Assembly: GCA_948473115.1 (NCBI GenBank)
Contig: CAOKWI010000008.1
Span: forward strand, 22,690-86,689
Source: an uncultured Lachnospiraceae bacterium
GTDB lineage: Bacteria; Bacillota; Clostridia; Lachnospirales; Lachnospiraceae
Direction of reading: 5' to 3'
Length of the DNA: 64,000 bases
The notes beneath the pieces were generated by a model. That model searched no databases, was not told the origin of the DNA, and saw only the letters and a program-made list of their open reading frames with translations. The translations under genes and the position numbers were made by a program. Each line of letters opens with the position of its first letter. The stretch's first letter is position 1. Positions 15,757 through 24,081 of this stretch are shown here, piece by piece.

Positions 15757-17559
15757 ATGAAAAAAATGCCGTGGCATATATTCGGCTTTCGGATCATACT
15801 GGCTTTTTTGGGCACGATTGGTTTTGGGTTCTGCGTCAATGTGCCACAATTTTCCCTGGCCTTCACAAACAGTATTGCCGCGGTCTTTCTGTTTGCGGTC
15901 TGGCTCTATGCCCTGGGCAAAGTAACCGCGGGCCGGGACTGGGAAGACGCAAAGGCGTTTCTGAATCCCTGCTTTGTGCTTCTTCTGTGTTTCTCGGGCA
16001 GCATGGCGGCGGGAGTGCAGCTGGATCAGGGAGGCGCTGTGGATCTCGGCAGCTGGGGTGCATATCTCTCTGTACTGTGCATCTCCGCCGCTGCCGCGCC
16101 TATTCTGGCGGCAGCCATGCTCAAATTGAGGGCTTACGGCAGCAGCAGCCGTCCGGTGTCCCCGGCAGGGGCGCAGATGAAAAAGTTTCTTGTGACATGG
16201 GGAATTTTATTCCTTTCCTATATACCGACCCTGCTGGCTGCTTTTCCCGGCTTCTTCACGTATGATGCGGAGGCGGAAGCCTATATGGTCTTCACGGAAA
16301 AATACTCCACTTATCAGCCGCTTCTCCATGTTGTTCTGCTGGGATGGACATTGCGTCTTGTCTATCACTTTACCAGGTCTTACAATGCAGGGATCCTGCT
16401 ATACCTTCTTGTACAGATGGGGGTTCTGGCTGCCTGCTTTGCCTATGAGATCAGTTTTCTGCGAAGGATCGGGGTGAAACGCTGGGTGTGTAATCTGGGC
16501 ATGGTCTTTCTGGCTCTGTTCCCCACGGTCAGCATGTTTGTGTGCTGTACCACGAAGGATACCCTGTTTTCCGGCGGCGTGGTGCTGTTCACCACCCTGC
16601 TTCTGGAGATGGCCAGGGATGCAGAGTTCTTTTGGGGCTCCCGACCACGTAAGCTATTGCTTGCGGCAGCCATGCTTTTTATTCTGCTTTTCCGTAACAA
16701 CGGTTTATATGCGCTGGCCCTGTTTCTGGTCTTTTTCGCCGCCGTGTATCGGAAATATTGGAGGAAGTGGCTTCCCGTGTTGGCGGCCACGTTTCTGGTC
16801 TTCGCCGTGACGACACAGGGTCTGGTCGCGGCGTTTCATGCCAGAAAGGGTCCCATGGCGGAAATGTTTTCCGTTCCCATACAACAGCTGGCAAGGGTGT
16901 ACAGTGAGGCCGGCAGCCGGCTTTCGGAGGAAGACTCGGAAATTCTGTACAGCCTGATCCCGCAGGTGATCCTGGAGCAGTATAACCCCAAGCTGGCGGA
17001 TATGGTAAAATTGAATTTTATGGAAGATAATTTCAAGGGTTCGCCCGGAAAATATATCGCCCTGTGGTTTCGGCTGGGCTGGGAGCATTTTGATATTTAT
17101 GTGAACTCTTTCCTGGTGAACACATACGGCTACTGGTATCCGGATACCGTCATAGACGGCTATCGGGGCATATGGGTATCTGACAGGGAATATGAGGACA
17201 GTTCCTATTTTGCGTTTACCATGGAGAATCCCGGTGAGAGGAGATCGCTTCTCCCGGCCCTGGAGCGCTTTTACGAGAGGATCTCGCTGGAACTGTACCA
17301 GCAGAGGGTTCCGGTGGTTTCCATGCTGTTTTCACCCGGCTTCTGGCATTGGGTATATGCCTTTACGGGATTATATCTGCTGGTCTTTCGGTACAGGAGG
17401 CAGGCTTTTTCCCTGGTGCCTATAGGGCTGCTTTACCTGACTGTATTGCTGGGACCTATTGCATTGGTAAGGTATGTGCTGTATTTATTCTTTGCAGTGC
17501 CTTTGATCCTGGGGCTTTTGGTCGAGCCTGATGTAATGGCTGGCCGAAAACAGGAATGA
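15757..17559 (+). CDS. Polytopic membrane protein, DUF6020-like
   Basis: This 600-residue integral membrane protein has about a dozen hydrophobic helices and a large extracytoplasmic loop region (about 370-510). The overall plan resembles the DUF6020 group of envelope proteins, themselves similar to GT-C glycosyltransferases using lipid-linked donors. The segment FFTYDAEAEAYM near 168 has acidic residues in the first large loop, as in GT-C enzymes. AGGAGGT lies nine bases before the ATG. It pairs with the GtrII-like gene downstream, so the two may decorate a surface glycan or teichoic-type polymer. The substrate is unknown. Confidence 0.65.
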   Translation: MKKMPWHIFGFRIILAFLGTIGFGFCVNVPQFSLAFTNSIAAVFLFAVWLYALGKVTAGRDWEDAKAFLNPCFVLLLCFSGSMAAGVQLDQGGAVDLGSWGAYLSVLCISAAAAPILAAAMLKLRAYGSSSRPVSPAGAQMKKFLVTWGILFLSYIPTLLAAFPGFFTYDAEAEAYMVFTEKYSTYQPLLHVVLLGWTLRLVYHFTRSYNAGILLYLLVQMGVLAACFAYEISFLRRIGVKRWVCNLGMVFLALFPTVSMFVCCTTKDTLFSGGVVLFTTLLLEMARDAEFFWGSRPRKLLLAAAMLFILLFRNNGLYALALFLVFFAAVYRKYWRKWLPVLAATFLVFAVTTQGLVAAFHARKGPMAEMFSVPIQQLARVYSEAGSRLSEEDSEILYSLIPQVILEQYNPKLADMVKLNFMEDNFKGSPGKYIALWFRLGWEHFDIYVNSFLVNTYGYWYPDTVIDGYRGIWVSDREYEDSSYFAFTMENPGERRSLLPALERFYERISLELYQQRVPVVSMLFSPGFWHWVYAFTGLYLLVFRYRRQAFSLVPIGLLYLTVLLGPIALVRYVLYLFFAVPLILGLLVEPDVMAGRKQE

Positions 17560-17594
17560 GATGAAACATTGAGTCCCCGGTGCACTGATATGCT

Positions 17595-17695
17595 GATGCT
17601 CTGAAACACCGATGAACTGAAATGGGAATGCGCTGAAACGCCAATGCCTGAGGCGCTGATACTTGAAGTAGCGATGCGGTGAAGCACTGATATAC
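17595..17695. repeat. Degenerate 15-16 bp repeats
   Basis: About six diverged units of the form GATGCnCTGAAACnCC fill most of the 200-bp gap between the two membrane-protein genes. They resemble an old, decayed minisatellite; no gene is seen here. Confidence 0.6.
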
Positions 17696-17765
17696 GGCTG
17701 CGTTGGACAAGTGCCATTTGACAGGTTCGGGGAGAAGCAGGGTTATTTACAGAAGGGAATCAATT

Positions 17766-19418
17766 ATGTCTATCAGAAATTTATGGGAAGAAATCCGATA
17801 TTTTTTCAAGCAGAAAATATTTATGACGACAGCGCTGCTGACATTGGTGGGCAGCTATGGCTTTGCGGTCACCCATGAGAGCATCGGCCCGGACGATACG
17901 ATGGTAAAGCTGTATCTGGGCGATGGGATGGAGGCCTACATGGGACGCTGGACCCTGTTCCTGATAAACAAGCTGTTCCGTATAGACAGTTTTATGCCGT
18001 TTATCACGGAACTGGCGGGAGCGGTTCTCCTTCTGGCGGGAGTGGTCTTATTCTGTGTCCTGCTTAGACGGATTTTCGAGGATAAGGTCGGGATTTTGGG
18101 ATACACTGCTTTTGCGTGCGTCTTTATCTCTTTTCCGTTCATCAGTGAGGTGTGGATCTATTATTTCCATAATGGCGTGGATCTGGGATATATCCTGCTC
18201 GCCCTTTCCCTTCTTCTGTTCCTGGATGGCTTTGAACATACCGGCAAAAGGCGTCTGGGATGCTTTTTGGGAAGTATGCTGCTTTTGTGCGCGGCTGTGG
18301 GCTGTTATGAGTCCTTTCTGATCCTGTATGTGACGGGTGTCCTGGTCATTCTCTTCTTCCGGGGGCTGGCGGGCAGAGAGCAGATGAACCTGCGTGTGGT
18401 GTGGAAATTGTTTGTCTGTGTCTGTCTTTCCATAGGCTGTATCCTTCTGCGGGTGGTGATCCAGAGGTTGGTCACGGCGATATTCTCCTTACAGGATCTG
18501 GGGGAAATAACAGCTGCCAGGGAGGTGGCGAACACTCTGGGAATGTTTGCGGGAGATGACTGGGCTTACAACCTGTTTATGCTGGTCAAACGGTATTGGC
18601 TGGTATTTTTCGTCAATGCGGCGGTATATTTTCCCATAGCGGAATATGCGGCGTCAGTGGCATTTTTTGGGATTGCTTCCATCCTTCTTACAGTAAAGAA
18701 GAAAAACGGCTGGTATCTTCTGCTGTCTGTGGGTATGGCGGCGGCGCCTGTGACGCTTTCTTTCGTGGTGGAAATGGCGCCGTCCTATCACAGCTGTCTG
18801 TTCATGCCTTTCTTTGTTGCGGCTGCCATGCTGTTACCATATCTGCTCCTGAAAAGGGTATGGAAAAAAATTGGCGCGGCTGTATTTGCCTTAATCATGG
18901 TGTGTCTTGTATGGAACCAGATGTATGAGACGAATCACATTTTTTATACAGATTATTTGAAATACCATCATGATAAGGAGATATTGACGGAGATAGCCCG
19001 AGAAGTGATAAGGGACTATGGTGCGGATGCAAAAGTGATATTTACGGGGAGTTATAAGACGCCGTATACCCTGATCCAGGATTATTATATAGACTATTCC
19101 TCAAGTGAATTACAGATAATCGCTTTCCTTACAGACTGGCTGGATCCCCATTTAAAGGAAAAATATTATATGCCTTATGGCTATTCTTTTGTGGGGGATT
19201 TGAAAGATTCTGTCATTGAATGGGGACTGTACGCTTACGGCAAACCCGGACTGGAATTGCAGAATTTTCTTGCAATGCATGGTTACAGCCTACAGGTGGA
19301 AACAGACCTGGAATTGCATGAGAAAGCGGAAGCTTTCGCCGAGGGTGAGGGAATGCCGGGCTGGCCGGAGAAGGGCTCCATTGCTGTAATGGACGGGTAT
19401 GTGGTTGTTCATTTCTGA
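17766..19418 (+). CDS. GtrII-like glucosyltransferase membrane protein
   Basis: This 550-residue multi-helix membrane protein begins with a short cytoplasmic helix, then a hydrophobic segment followed by HESIGPDDTMVKLYLGDGMEAYMGRW. That first-loop pattern is typical of GtrII-type transferases, which add glucose from a polyprenyl-phosphate donor to surface polysaccharides. Around ten further hydrophobic helices follow, with a soluble C-terminal region (about 400-550). ATG at 17766 follows AGAAGGGA; an upstream in-frame start at 17703 has no RBS. The REC-alarmone synthetase begins 28 nt after its stop and may be co-transcribed. Confidence 0.78.
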   Translation: MSIRNLWEEIRYFFKQKIFMTTALLTLVGSYGFAVTHESIGPDDTMVKLYLGDGMEAYMGRWTLFLINKLFRIDSFMPFITELAGAVLLLAGVVLFCVLLRRIFEDKVGILGYTAFACVFISFPFISEVWIYYFHNGVDLGYILLALSLLLFLDGFEHTGKRRLGCFLGSMLLLCAAVGCYESFLILYVTGVLVILFFRGLAGREQMNLRVVWKLFVCVCLSIGCILLRVVIQRLVTAIFSLQDLGEITAAREVANTLGMFAGDDWAYNLFMLVKRYWLVFFVNAAVYFPIAEYAASVAFFGIASILLTVKKKNGWYLLLSVGMAAAPVTLSFVVEMAPSYHSCLFMPFFVAAAMLLPYLLLKRVWKKIGAAVFALIMVCLVWNQMYETNHIFYTDYLKYHHDKEILTEIAREVIRDYGADAKVIFTGSYKTPYTLIQDYYIDYSSSELQIIAFLTDWLDPHLKEKYYMPYGYSFVGDLKDSVIEWGLYAYGKPGLELQNFLAMHGYSLQVETDLELHEKAEAFAEGEGMPGWPEKGSIAVMDGYVVVHF

Positions 19419-19446
19419 GTGATAAGGAATGAGGGGGAAGCTTAAG

Positions 19447-20517
19447 ATGCAAAAGATACTGGTGGTGGATGACGCGGAGACCAACCGCGAGCTGCTGCGG
19501 AATATGCTGGAGAATGATTATCTGGTGGATACGGCCGAGGATGGGGAACAGGCGCTGCAAAAGCTGCAGGAGGGGCACGATGGGATGGCGGCTCTTCTGC
19601 TGGATCTGCATATGCCGAAAGCGGACGGCATTGTGGTCATTGTGGAGATGAAAGAGAAGGGCTGGATCAATGAGATTCCCGTGCTGATCATCAGCAGCGA
19701 GCATGCCATTGAAACCGAGAATAGGTGTCTTGAAATGGGGGTATCAGACTTTGTCCACAAACCCTTTGAGCCTTCCATTGTCAGGAACAGGGTAAAAAAC
19801 GCCATAGAGCTGTTTAATTACAAAAGGCATCTGGAGCAGAAGGTGGAGGAGCAGGCGGAAACGCTGAAAAGACAGTCCCAGATCATCCAGATGCAGGCGG
19901 AGAGACTGAGTAAGGCAAAGTCTTTTAACAGGCTGATGATGGAGTATCGCGCTGTGATCATGGAGGTGGAAACGAAGCTTAAGGTCCTGAACGCCCTGTT
20001 CTCCGAGGAATATAAGAGAAATCCTTTCGAGTCCATCAAAAGCAGGCTGAAAACGCCGGAGAGCATCTACAAAAAGCTGGAGAGAAAAGGGTATTCCCTG
20101 ACGCTGGAGAACATTCAGGACTATGTGGCGGATGTGGCGGGAGTGAGGGTGATCTGTTCTTTCCCAGACGATATTTACAGGCTGGCGGAGCTTCTGACCA
20201 GGCAGGATGACATCATTTTGCTGAAGAAAAAGGATTATATCGAGACGCCAAAGCCCAATGGTTACAGGAGCCTTCATCTGATTTTGAGTGTCCCCATTTT
20301 CCTTGCGGATGAGAAGAAGTATGTGAAGGTGGAGGTTCAGTTCCGTACCATTGCCATGGATTTCTGGGCAAGCCTGGAGCACAAGCTGAAATATAAGAAG
20401 GATATCAATGACACGGATGAGATCGAGCGGCAGCTGAAAGCCTGCGCGGATTCCATCGAGGCGCTGGATTACCAGATGCAGGAGATCAGGGACCGGATCG
20501 ACTGTCCGGGGAAGTAA
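19447..20517 (+). CDS. Response-regulator receiver fused to RelA/SpoT-type alarmone synthetase
   Basis: This 356-residue protein has an N-terminal CheY-like receiver with all key residues: D8/D9, phosphoacceptor D53 in LLLDLHMP, S83/S84 and K105 in VHKPFEP. A coiled linker (about 115-165) leads to a small alarmone synthetase domain (about 165-335): RLKTPESIYKKLERKG, DVAGVRVICSF, IETPKPNGYRSLHL and VEVQFRTIAMDFWASLEHK. There is no HD hydrolase, TGS or ACT domain. The expected activity is pyrophosphate transfer from ATP to GDP/GTP giving (p)ppGpp, potentially switched by phosphorylation. No histidine kinase is adjacent. ATG 19447 has GGGGGAAG about seven bases upstream; ATG 19429 is also possible. 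Confidence 0.9.
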   Translation: MQKILVVDDAETNRELLRNMLENDYLVDTAEDGEQALQKLQEGHDGMAALLLDLHMPKADGIVVIVEMKEKGWINEIPVLIISSEHAIETENRCLEMGVSDFVHKPFEPSIVRNRVKNAIELFNYKRHLEQKVEEQAETLKRQSQIIQMQAERLSKAKSFNRLMMEYRAVIMEVETKLKVLNALFSEEYKRNPFESIKSRLKTPESIYKKLERKGYSLTLENIQDYVADVAGVRVICSFPDDIYRLAELLTRQDDIILLKKKDYIETPKPNGYRSLHLILSVPIFLADEKKYVKVEVQFRTIAMDFWASLEHKLKYKKDINDTDEIERQLKACADSIEALDYQMQEIRDRIDCPGK

Positions 20518-20587
20518 AGCGCCTGAGGCAGAGACGTATGCTGCGGGTGCAAACGGTGAACCGGATCGATCGTCATGGGAAATGAAA

Positions 20588-20612
20588 CAGCCCTCGGCGG
20601 AACCGGGGGCTG
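20588..20612 (-). terminator. Terminator hairpin for the ECF S-component gene
   Basis: A ten-base-pair stem, CAGCCCTCGG/CCGGGGGCTG, is followed on the minus strand by TTTCATTT. It lies between the convergent synthetase and transporter genes and may serve both. Confidence 0.6.
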
Positions 20613-20649
20613 CTTTGGCTATGCGGTATGACTTCCGGGAGCCCGGCCG

Positions 20650-21207
20650 TTATGCATATTCCCTGGAACGCCTGCGCGCAGGGATCACATGCGCTTTCTG
20701 CAAGGCCAGATATAGCGCAGGCACCAGGATCAGCTGGAGGACAATGCCGGGGAAGCTGGATACGAAATATCCCGTTGCCCATGCTTTCCAGGAATAGCTT
20801 CCGGCAGCAAAGATCAGCGCCCTCGCAATGCCGGTGACGATGCGCCCTGCCAGCATGGCGGTGAGCAGGCTGATGTAGATGTCTGCAAGCTGCTTTCCGG
20901 TGTGGAGCAATTTCATCATCAGCCCTGTGACAAAGCCGTAGACTGCCAGTTCCACCATCATGGTTGGCAGATAGCCGACACCGGGCATACCCGTGATGAA
21001 GCAGGAGAGCATGGGACCCGCCAGGCCACACAGCAGGCCGTACTGCCAGCCGCAGATCAGGCCGCAGAGCAGGACGGGCAGATGCATGGGCGAGAGCAGG
21101 GTGCCCGCGTTGGGGATCGTGTGGAGCGCCATGGGGAGTACCACACAGAGCGCCATACAGACAGCTGTTATGGCGCATTTTACGATAGGTGTCATCTTGT
21201 CATTCAT
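20650..21207 (-). CDS. ECF transporter S component (substrate-specific subunit)
   Basis: This 185-residue membrane protein has about six hydrophobic helices in the pattern of energy-coupling-factor S components (CAITAVCMALCVVLPMA, then SPMHLPVLLCGLICGWQYGL). Such proteins capture a vitamin or precursor and share the EcfAAT module encoded elsewhere. The vitamin cannot be told from the sequence. The start at 21207 (MNDKMTP) is preceded on the minus strand by AAGAGG. Upstream is a leader with an intrinsic-terminator-like hairpin, suggesting regulation by premature termination, as expected for a vitamin uptake gene. Confidence 0.82.
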   Translation of the reverse strand: MNDKMTPIVKCAITAVCMALCVVLPMALHTIPNAGTLLSPMHLPVLLCGLICGWQYGLLCGLAGPMLSCFITGMPGVGYLPTMMVELAVYGFVTGLMMKLLHTGKQLADIYISLLTAMLAGRIVTGIARALIFAAGSYSWKAWATGYFVSSFPGIVLQLILVPALYLALQKAHVIPARRRSREYA

Positions 21208-21400
21208 GGTTTCCTCTTTCCGCAATGCGCTTCCGGACAAAAAATAAGCCGCGAAAACTACTCTCTCCAGAGAGCGGGAAGCCTTCGTGGCATAACATGG
21301 GCGGTATTTTTTGTGCGGAAAGTATCTTGCTGATATTTTGATACTGTGGAATGCATTCTTCTAAATGCGCCGTTTCTTCCTGAAACAATCTTATCTATAT
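21208..21400 (-). promoter_or_regulatory. Structured 5' leader with attenuator-like terminator
   Basis: On the minus strand, a hairpin with outer stem GCCACGAA/TTCGCGGC (21291-21284 with 21255-21248) and inner CTCTC/GAGAG is followed by TTATTTTTT, an intrinsic-terminator layout about 30-40 nt before the RBS of the ECF S-component gene. Further upstream the pair AGTATC/GATACT brackets a short loop. This is the architecture of a riboswitch or other transcription attenuator, but I could not match it to a known ligand class. Confidence 0.55.
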
Positions 21401-21473
21401 AATACGGAAAATTGCCGGAATGTCAAGAGGCAAGTCTCGCAAAATTGCTTTTCTGTGCAATTTAGCGAGATAA

Positions 21474-21856
21474 CGTAACAGTTCAGCCCCGATCGTGCAG
21501 GCGGCTTGCTAAAGGGACGGCGGCGCCATGCTGTCCTGGTTTTCTGCATTTGTAATGATTCAGCGCCAAGTAATCGTGCCTGCACAATTGCAATTTTCTT
21601 AAAATAGGCTCCAAATAGTTACTACGATTGTGCAATGTAAAGAGGGATCGATCTATATACATTAAAACTTGCAGGAAACAGGCGTAGGAGAGACAGGGGT
21701 ACTTTCTGCGGCGTGAGTGAGATGTGGAGCATCGACGTGCATAAGGCTCATCGGAACGCCTATCGAGCCGTCGCAGAAAGTACCCTTGTCTCCCCTGCGC
21801 TGTCCCTTCCTCCCCACCCCCAAACCGCCTGGCACGATCATGGCTGAACTGTTACG
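21474..21856. mobile_element. MITE-like element A2, 383 bp, with terminal inverted repeats and target duplication
   Basis: The left end CGTAACAGTTCAGCC..GATCGTGC and the right end GCACGATC..GGCTGAACTGTTACG are inverted repeats of 25 bp with two mismatches. Direct repeats AGATAA flank both ends (21468-21473 and 21857-21862). Inside, two arms of about 28 bp (about 21690-21717 and 21769-21796, three mismatches) enclose a loop, so the interior also folds into a long hairpin. No transposase is encoded. The ends match those of element A1 at the start of the window. Confidence 0.75.
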
Positions 21857-21958
21857 AGATAACTGTAAAGTTTCCAAAAGTGGGTTGAATTATATCCGGC
21901 GGTCATGATATGATAAGAAATCAGATGTAAAATGTAGAAGCAGACAGAGGGTGTAAGT

Positions 21959-22357
21959 TTGAAGATTATGATTATGGACGGCCAGGGAGGCGGCGTGGGG
22001 AGAAGTCTGGTGGAGGAACTGCGGGCTGCCTATCCCGAGGCGGACCTGATCGCTGTGGGCACAAATGCCACGGCCACGGCAAATATGATGAAGGGCGGCA
22101 CCACGTCAGGCGCCACCGGGGAAAACGCGGTGGTCTACAACAGCGGCCGCGCGGATGTGATCGTGGGTCCCATAGGCATTGTCATGGCAAACGCCATGCT
22201 GGGGGAGATCACCCCGAAGATGGCGGAGGCGGTGGCGTCCAGCGAGGCAAGGATCCTGCTGATCCCCATGAGCCGGTGCAATGCCGCGGTAATGGGAGTG
22301 GAGGGCAGGAAACTTTCAGATTATGTAAAGGAAGCAGTGGAAAAGATTGGAATTTAG
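21959..22357 (+). CDS. DUF3842 family protein
   Basis: This 132-residue protein matches the DUF3842 pattern: MDGQGGGVGRSLVEEL at the N-terminus, GTNATATANMMKGG near residue 40, and VGPIGIVMANAMLGEIT near 85-100. The glycine-rich N-terminus resembles a nucleotide-binding loop, but the biochemical role is unknown. The start is TTG at 21959, with AGAGG eight bases upstream; the first in-frame ATG at 21968 is too far from that site. The next gene overlaps its end by 11 nt, so the two are translationally coupled. Confidence 0.82.
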   Translation: MKIMIMDGQGGGVGRSLVEELRAAYPEADLIAVGTNATATANMMKGGTTSGATGENAVVYNSGRADVIVGPIGIVMANAMLGEITPKMAEAVASSEARILLIPMSRCNAAVMGVEGRKLSDYVKEAVEKIGI

Positions 22358-23417
22358 GGAATGTTTTTTGGGGCAGGCAGGACTTCATCCGGCAATGGAA
22401 GCCCGGGATGCGGTCAAATTGTGTTATCAGGCGGCGTTTGGCGCGGAGCACCTGCTTCAGGATCAGGCGGCTGCGCGCCGGTATCTGGAACAGGAGTATG
22501 CCGCCCTGGAGGCGGATGCAAGTCCTCTCTGGGAACAGATCCATCCCGGTGTGTGCAGGGTGAATCTGGCGGCATGGAAAAGGGAGAAGCTGCCTTTGGA
22601 ATGGCTTTTCCGTATGTTTGTGGAGACTGCCGCCAACCCGCCGGAAAAGGGGGAGCAGGTTTTCCGGGATTGTCTGGATACGGTGGGGCAGCTGGTCCGG
22701 GGGCAGGCGGACGCTGGCTTGACGGGGAAGAAGATTCCCTTTGGGGAGGAACAATGGCGAGATTTCCTGTCAGGATACCCGCTGGATCTTCCCCGGGCGG
22801 TGCATCACAGCGACGGATACCGGCAATGGGAACGTCCGGCGTACCGGCTGGTGTGCAGCCGCTTTATCCGCATGTTCCCGATCCTGCAGGCAATCGCGCA
22901 GATGCCGCCGGGAAACAGGGTGGTGGCGCTGGACGGAAGATGCGCTTCCGGCAAGACCACGCTGGCGGGACAGCTTGCGAGGGTGACAGGGGCGGGAGTG
23001 GTGCACATGGACGACTTTTTTCTGCCGCCCAAGCTGCGCAGCCCCGGACGGCTGGCTGAGCCGGGAGGCAATGTGCATTATGAGCGGTTTGCGGAGGAGG
23101 TTCTCACACCCTTGAGCAGCGGGCAGGCATTCCGGTATCGCTGTTTTGACTGCAGCCGCATGGAACCTGGGGAAGACAGGGAAATCCCGGAGGGCGGCCT
23201 GCGGATCGTGGAAGGGGCATACAGCTGCCACCCTCATTTCGGGGAATATATGGGGCTGAGGGTTTTCTGCGATGTGGGACAGCAGGAGCAGCTGAGGCGG
23301 ATTGAGCAGCGCAACGGCGCAGAGATGCTGGAACGATTCCGGGACAGCTGGATTCCCATGGAAGAAAAGTATTTTCGGAGCTTTCATATCAGGGAACGGG
23401 CTGATCTGGCAGTGTAG
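22347..23417 (+). CDS. P-loop kinase, uridine-kinase/phosphoribulokinase-like
   Basis: This 356-residue protein has an N-terminal all-helical domain (about 1-185) of unknown role. A P-loop NTPase domain follows from about 190, with Walker A ALDGRCASGKTTLA, HMDDFFLP (the acidic switch typical of uridine kinase and phosphoribulokinase) and VEGAYSCHP (Walker B-like). The family is often called (d)CMP/uridine-kinase-like, but the true substrate is not known. The proposed TTG start at 22347 overlaps DUF3842. An ATG at 22395 is possible but would cut off residues that look conserved in style (LHPAMEARDAVKLCYQ). Confidence 0.7.
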   Translation: MEFRECFLGQAGLHPAMEARDAVKLCYQAAFGAEHLLQDQAAARRYLEQEYAALEADASPLWEQIHPGVCRVNLAAWKREKLPLEWLFRMFVETAANPPEKGEQVFRDCLDTVGQLVRGQADAGLTGKKIPFGEEQWRDFLSGYPLDLPRAVHHSDGYRQWERPAYRLVCSRFIRMFPILQAIAQMPPGNRVVALDGRCASGKTTLAGQLARVTGAGVVHMDDFFLPPKLRSPGRLAEPGGNVHYERFAEEVLTPLSSGQAFRYRCFDCSRMEPGEDREIPEGGLRIVEGAYSCHPHFGEYMGLRVFCDVGQQEQLRRIEQRNGAEMLERFRDSWIPMEEKYFRSFHIRERADLAV

Positions 23418-23530
23418 AAGGATACGGTTCACGGCCGGCGGCAGCAGTGCGGAAAAGGGAATGATCCTGATAAAATGCTCCGGATGAGTGCGAAACAGGA
23501 GATACAGAACCGGAACGGAAAGGAAATTTT

Positions 23531-24049
23531 ATGCTACAGCGTTTTTATCCCGATCAGGAAGCAGACAGCGCATATGAGATTGATTATGAAGGATTATACC
23601 GTCGTGGCTATCGCGGCGTGATCTTCGACATAGATAATACCCTGGTGCCCCATGGCGCTCCGGCGGACGACAGGGCGACAGCCCTGTTTGAACGGCTTCG
23701 GCGGATCGGCTATGGAACCATGCTTTTGTCCAACAACAAGGAGCCCCGCGTGAAAATGTTCCATGAAGGCGTGGGATCCCCGTATATTTTCAAGGCGGGT
23801 AAACCGGGAAGAAGGGGATATGAAACAGCCATGGAACGGATGGGCACGACGCCCGGGACCACGCTTTTTGTGGGCGATCAGCTGTTTACGGATATATGGG
23901 GAGCCAGGAAGGCAGGGCTTGTCACCTTTCTGGTGAAGCCCATTCACCCCAAGGAGGAGATCCAGATTGTATTAAAGCGCTTCCTGGAGAAGATTGTGCT
24001 GTTCTTTTACCATCGGAACCTCAGAAAACAAGGAACTGTTAAGAATTGA
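23531..24049 (+). CDS. yqeG: YqeG family HAD IIIA-type phosphatase
   Basis: This 172-residue HAD phosphatase has motif I VIFDIDNTLVPHG (catalytic Asp pair) near residue 32, motif II LLSNN near 67, the lysine motif in KAGKPGRRGY near 94 and motif IV VGDQLFTDIWGA near 116, matching YqeG in order and length. In many Firmicutes yqeG lies next to aroE, as it does here. The physiological substrate is not settled. AAAGGAAATTTT precedes the ATG. Confidence 0.9.
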   Translation: MLQRFYPDQEADSAYEIDYEGLYRRGYRGVIFDIDNTLVPHGAPADDRATALFERLRRIGYGTMLLSNNKEPRVKMFHEGVGSPYIFKAGKPGRRGYETAMERMGTTPGTTLFVGDQLFTDIWGARKAGLVTFLVKPIHPKEEIQIVLKRFLEKIVLFFYHRNLRKQGTVKN

Positions 24050-24081
24050 TTAGAGAATTGTGCGGAAAGGCTGGTAGTAAT

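Noticed and set aside
21248..21291. GGAGAGAGTAG...TTCGCG resembling the start of a tetrahydrofolate riboswitch
   Set aside because: The resemblance is about 15 bases and lies inside the terminator hairpin; the rest of the conserved folate core is absent.
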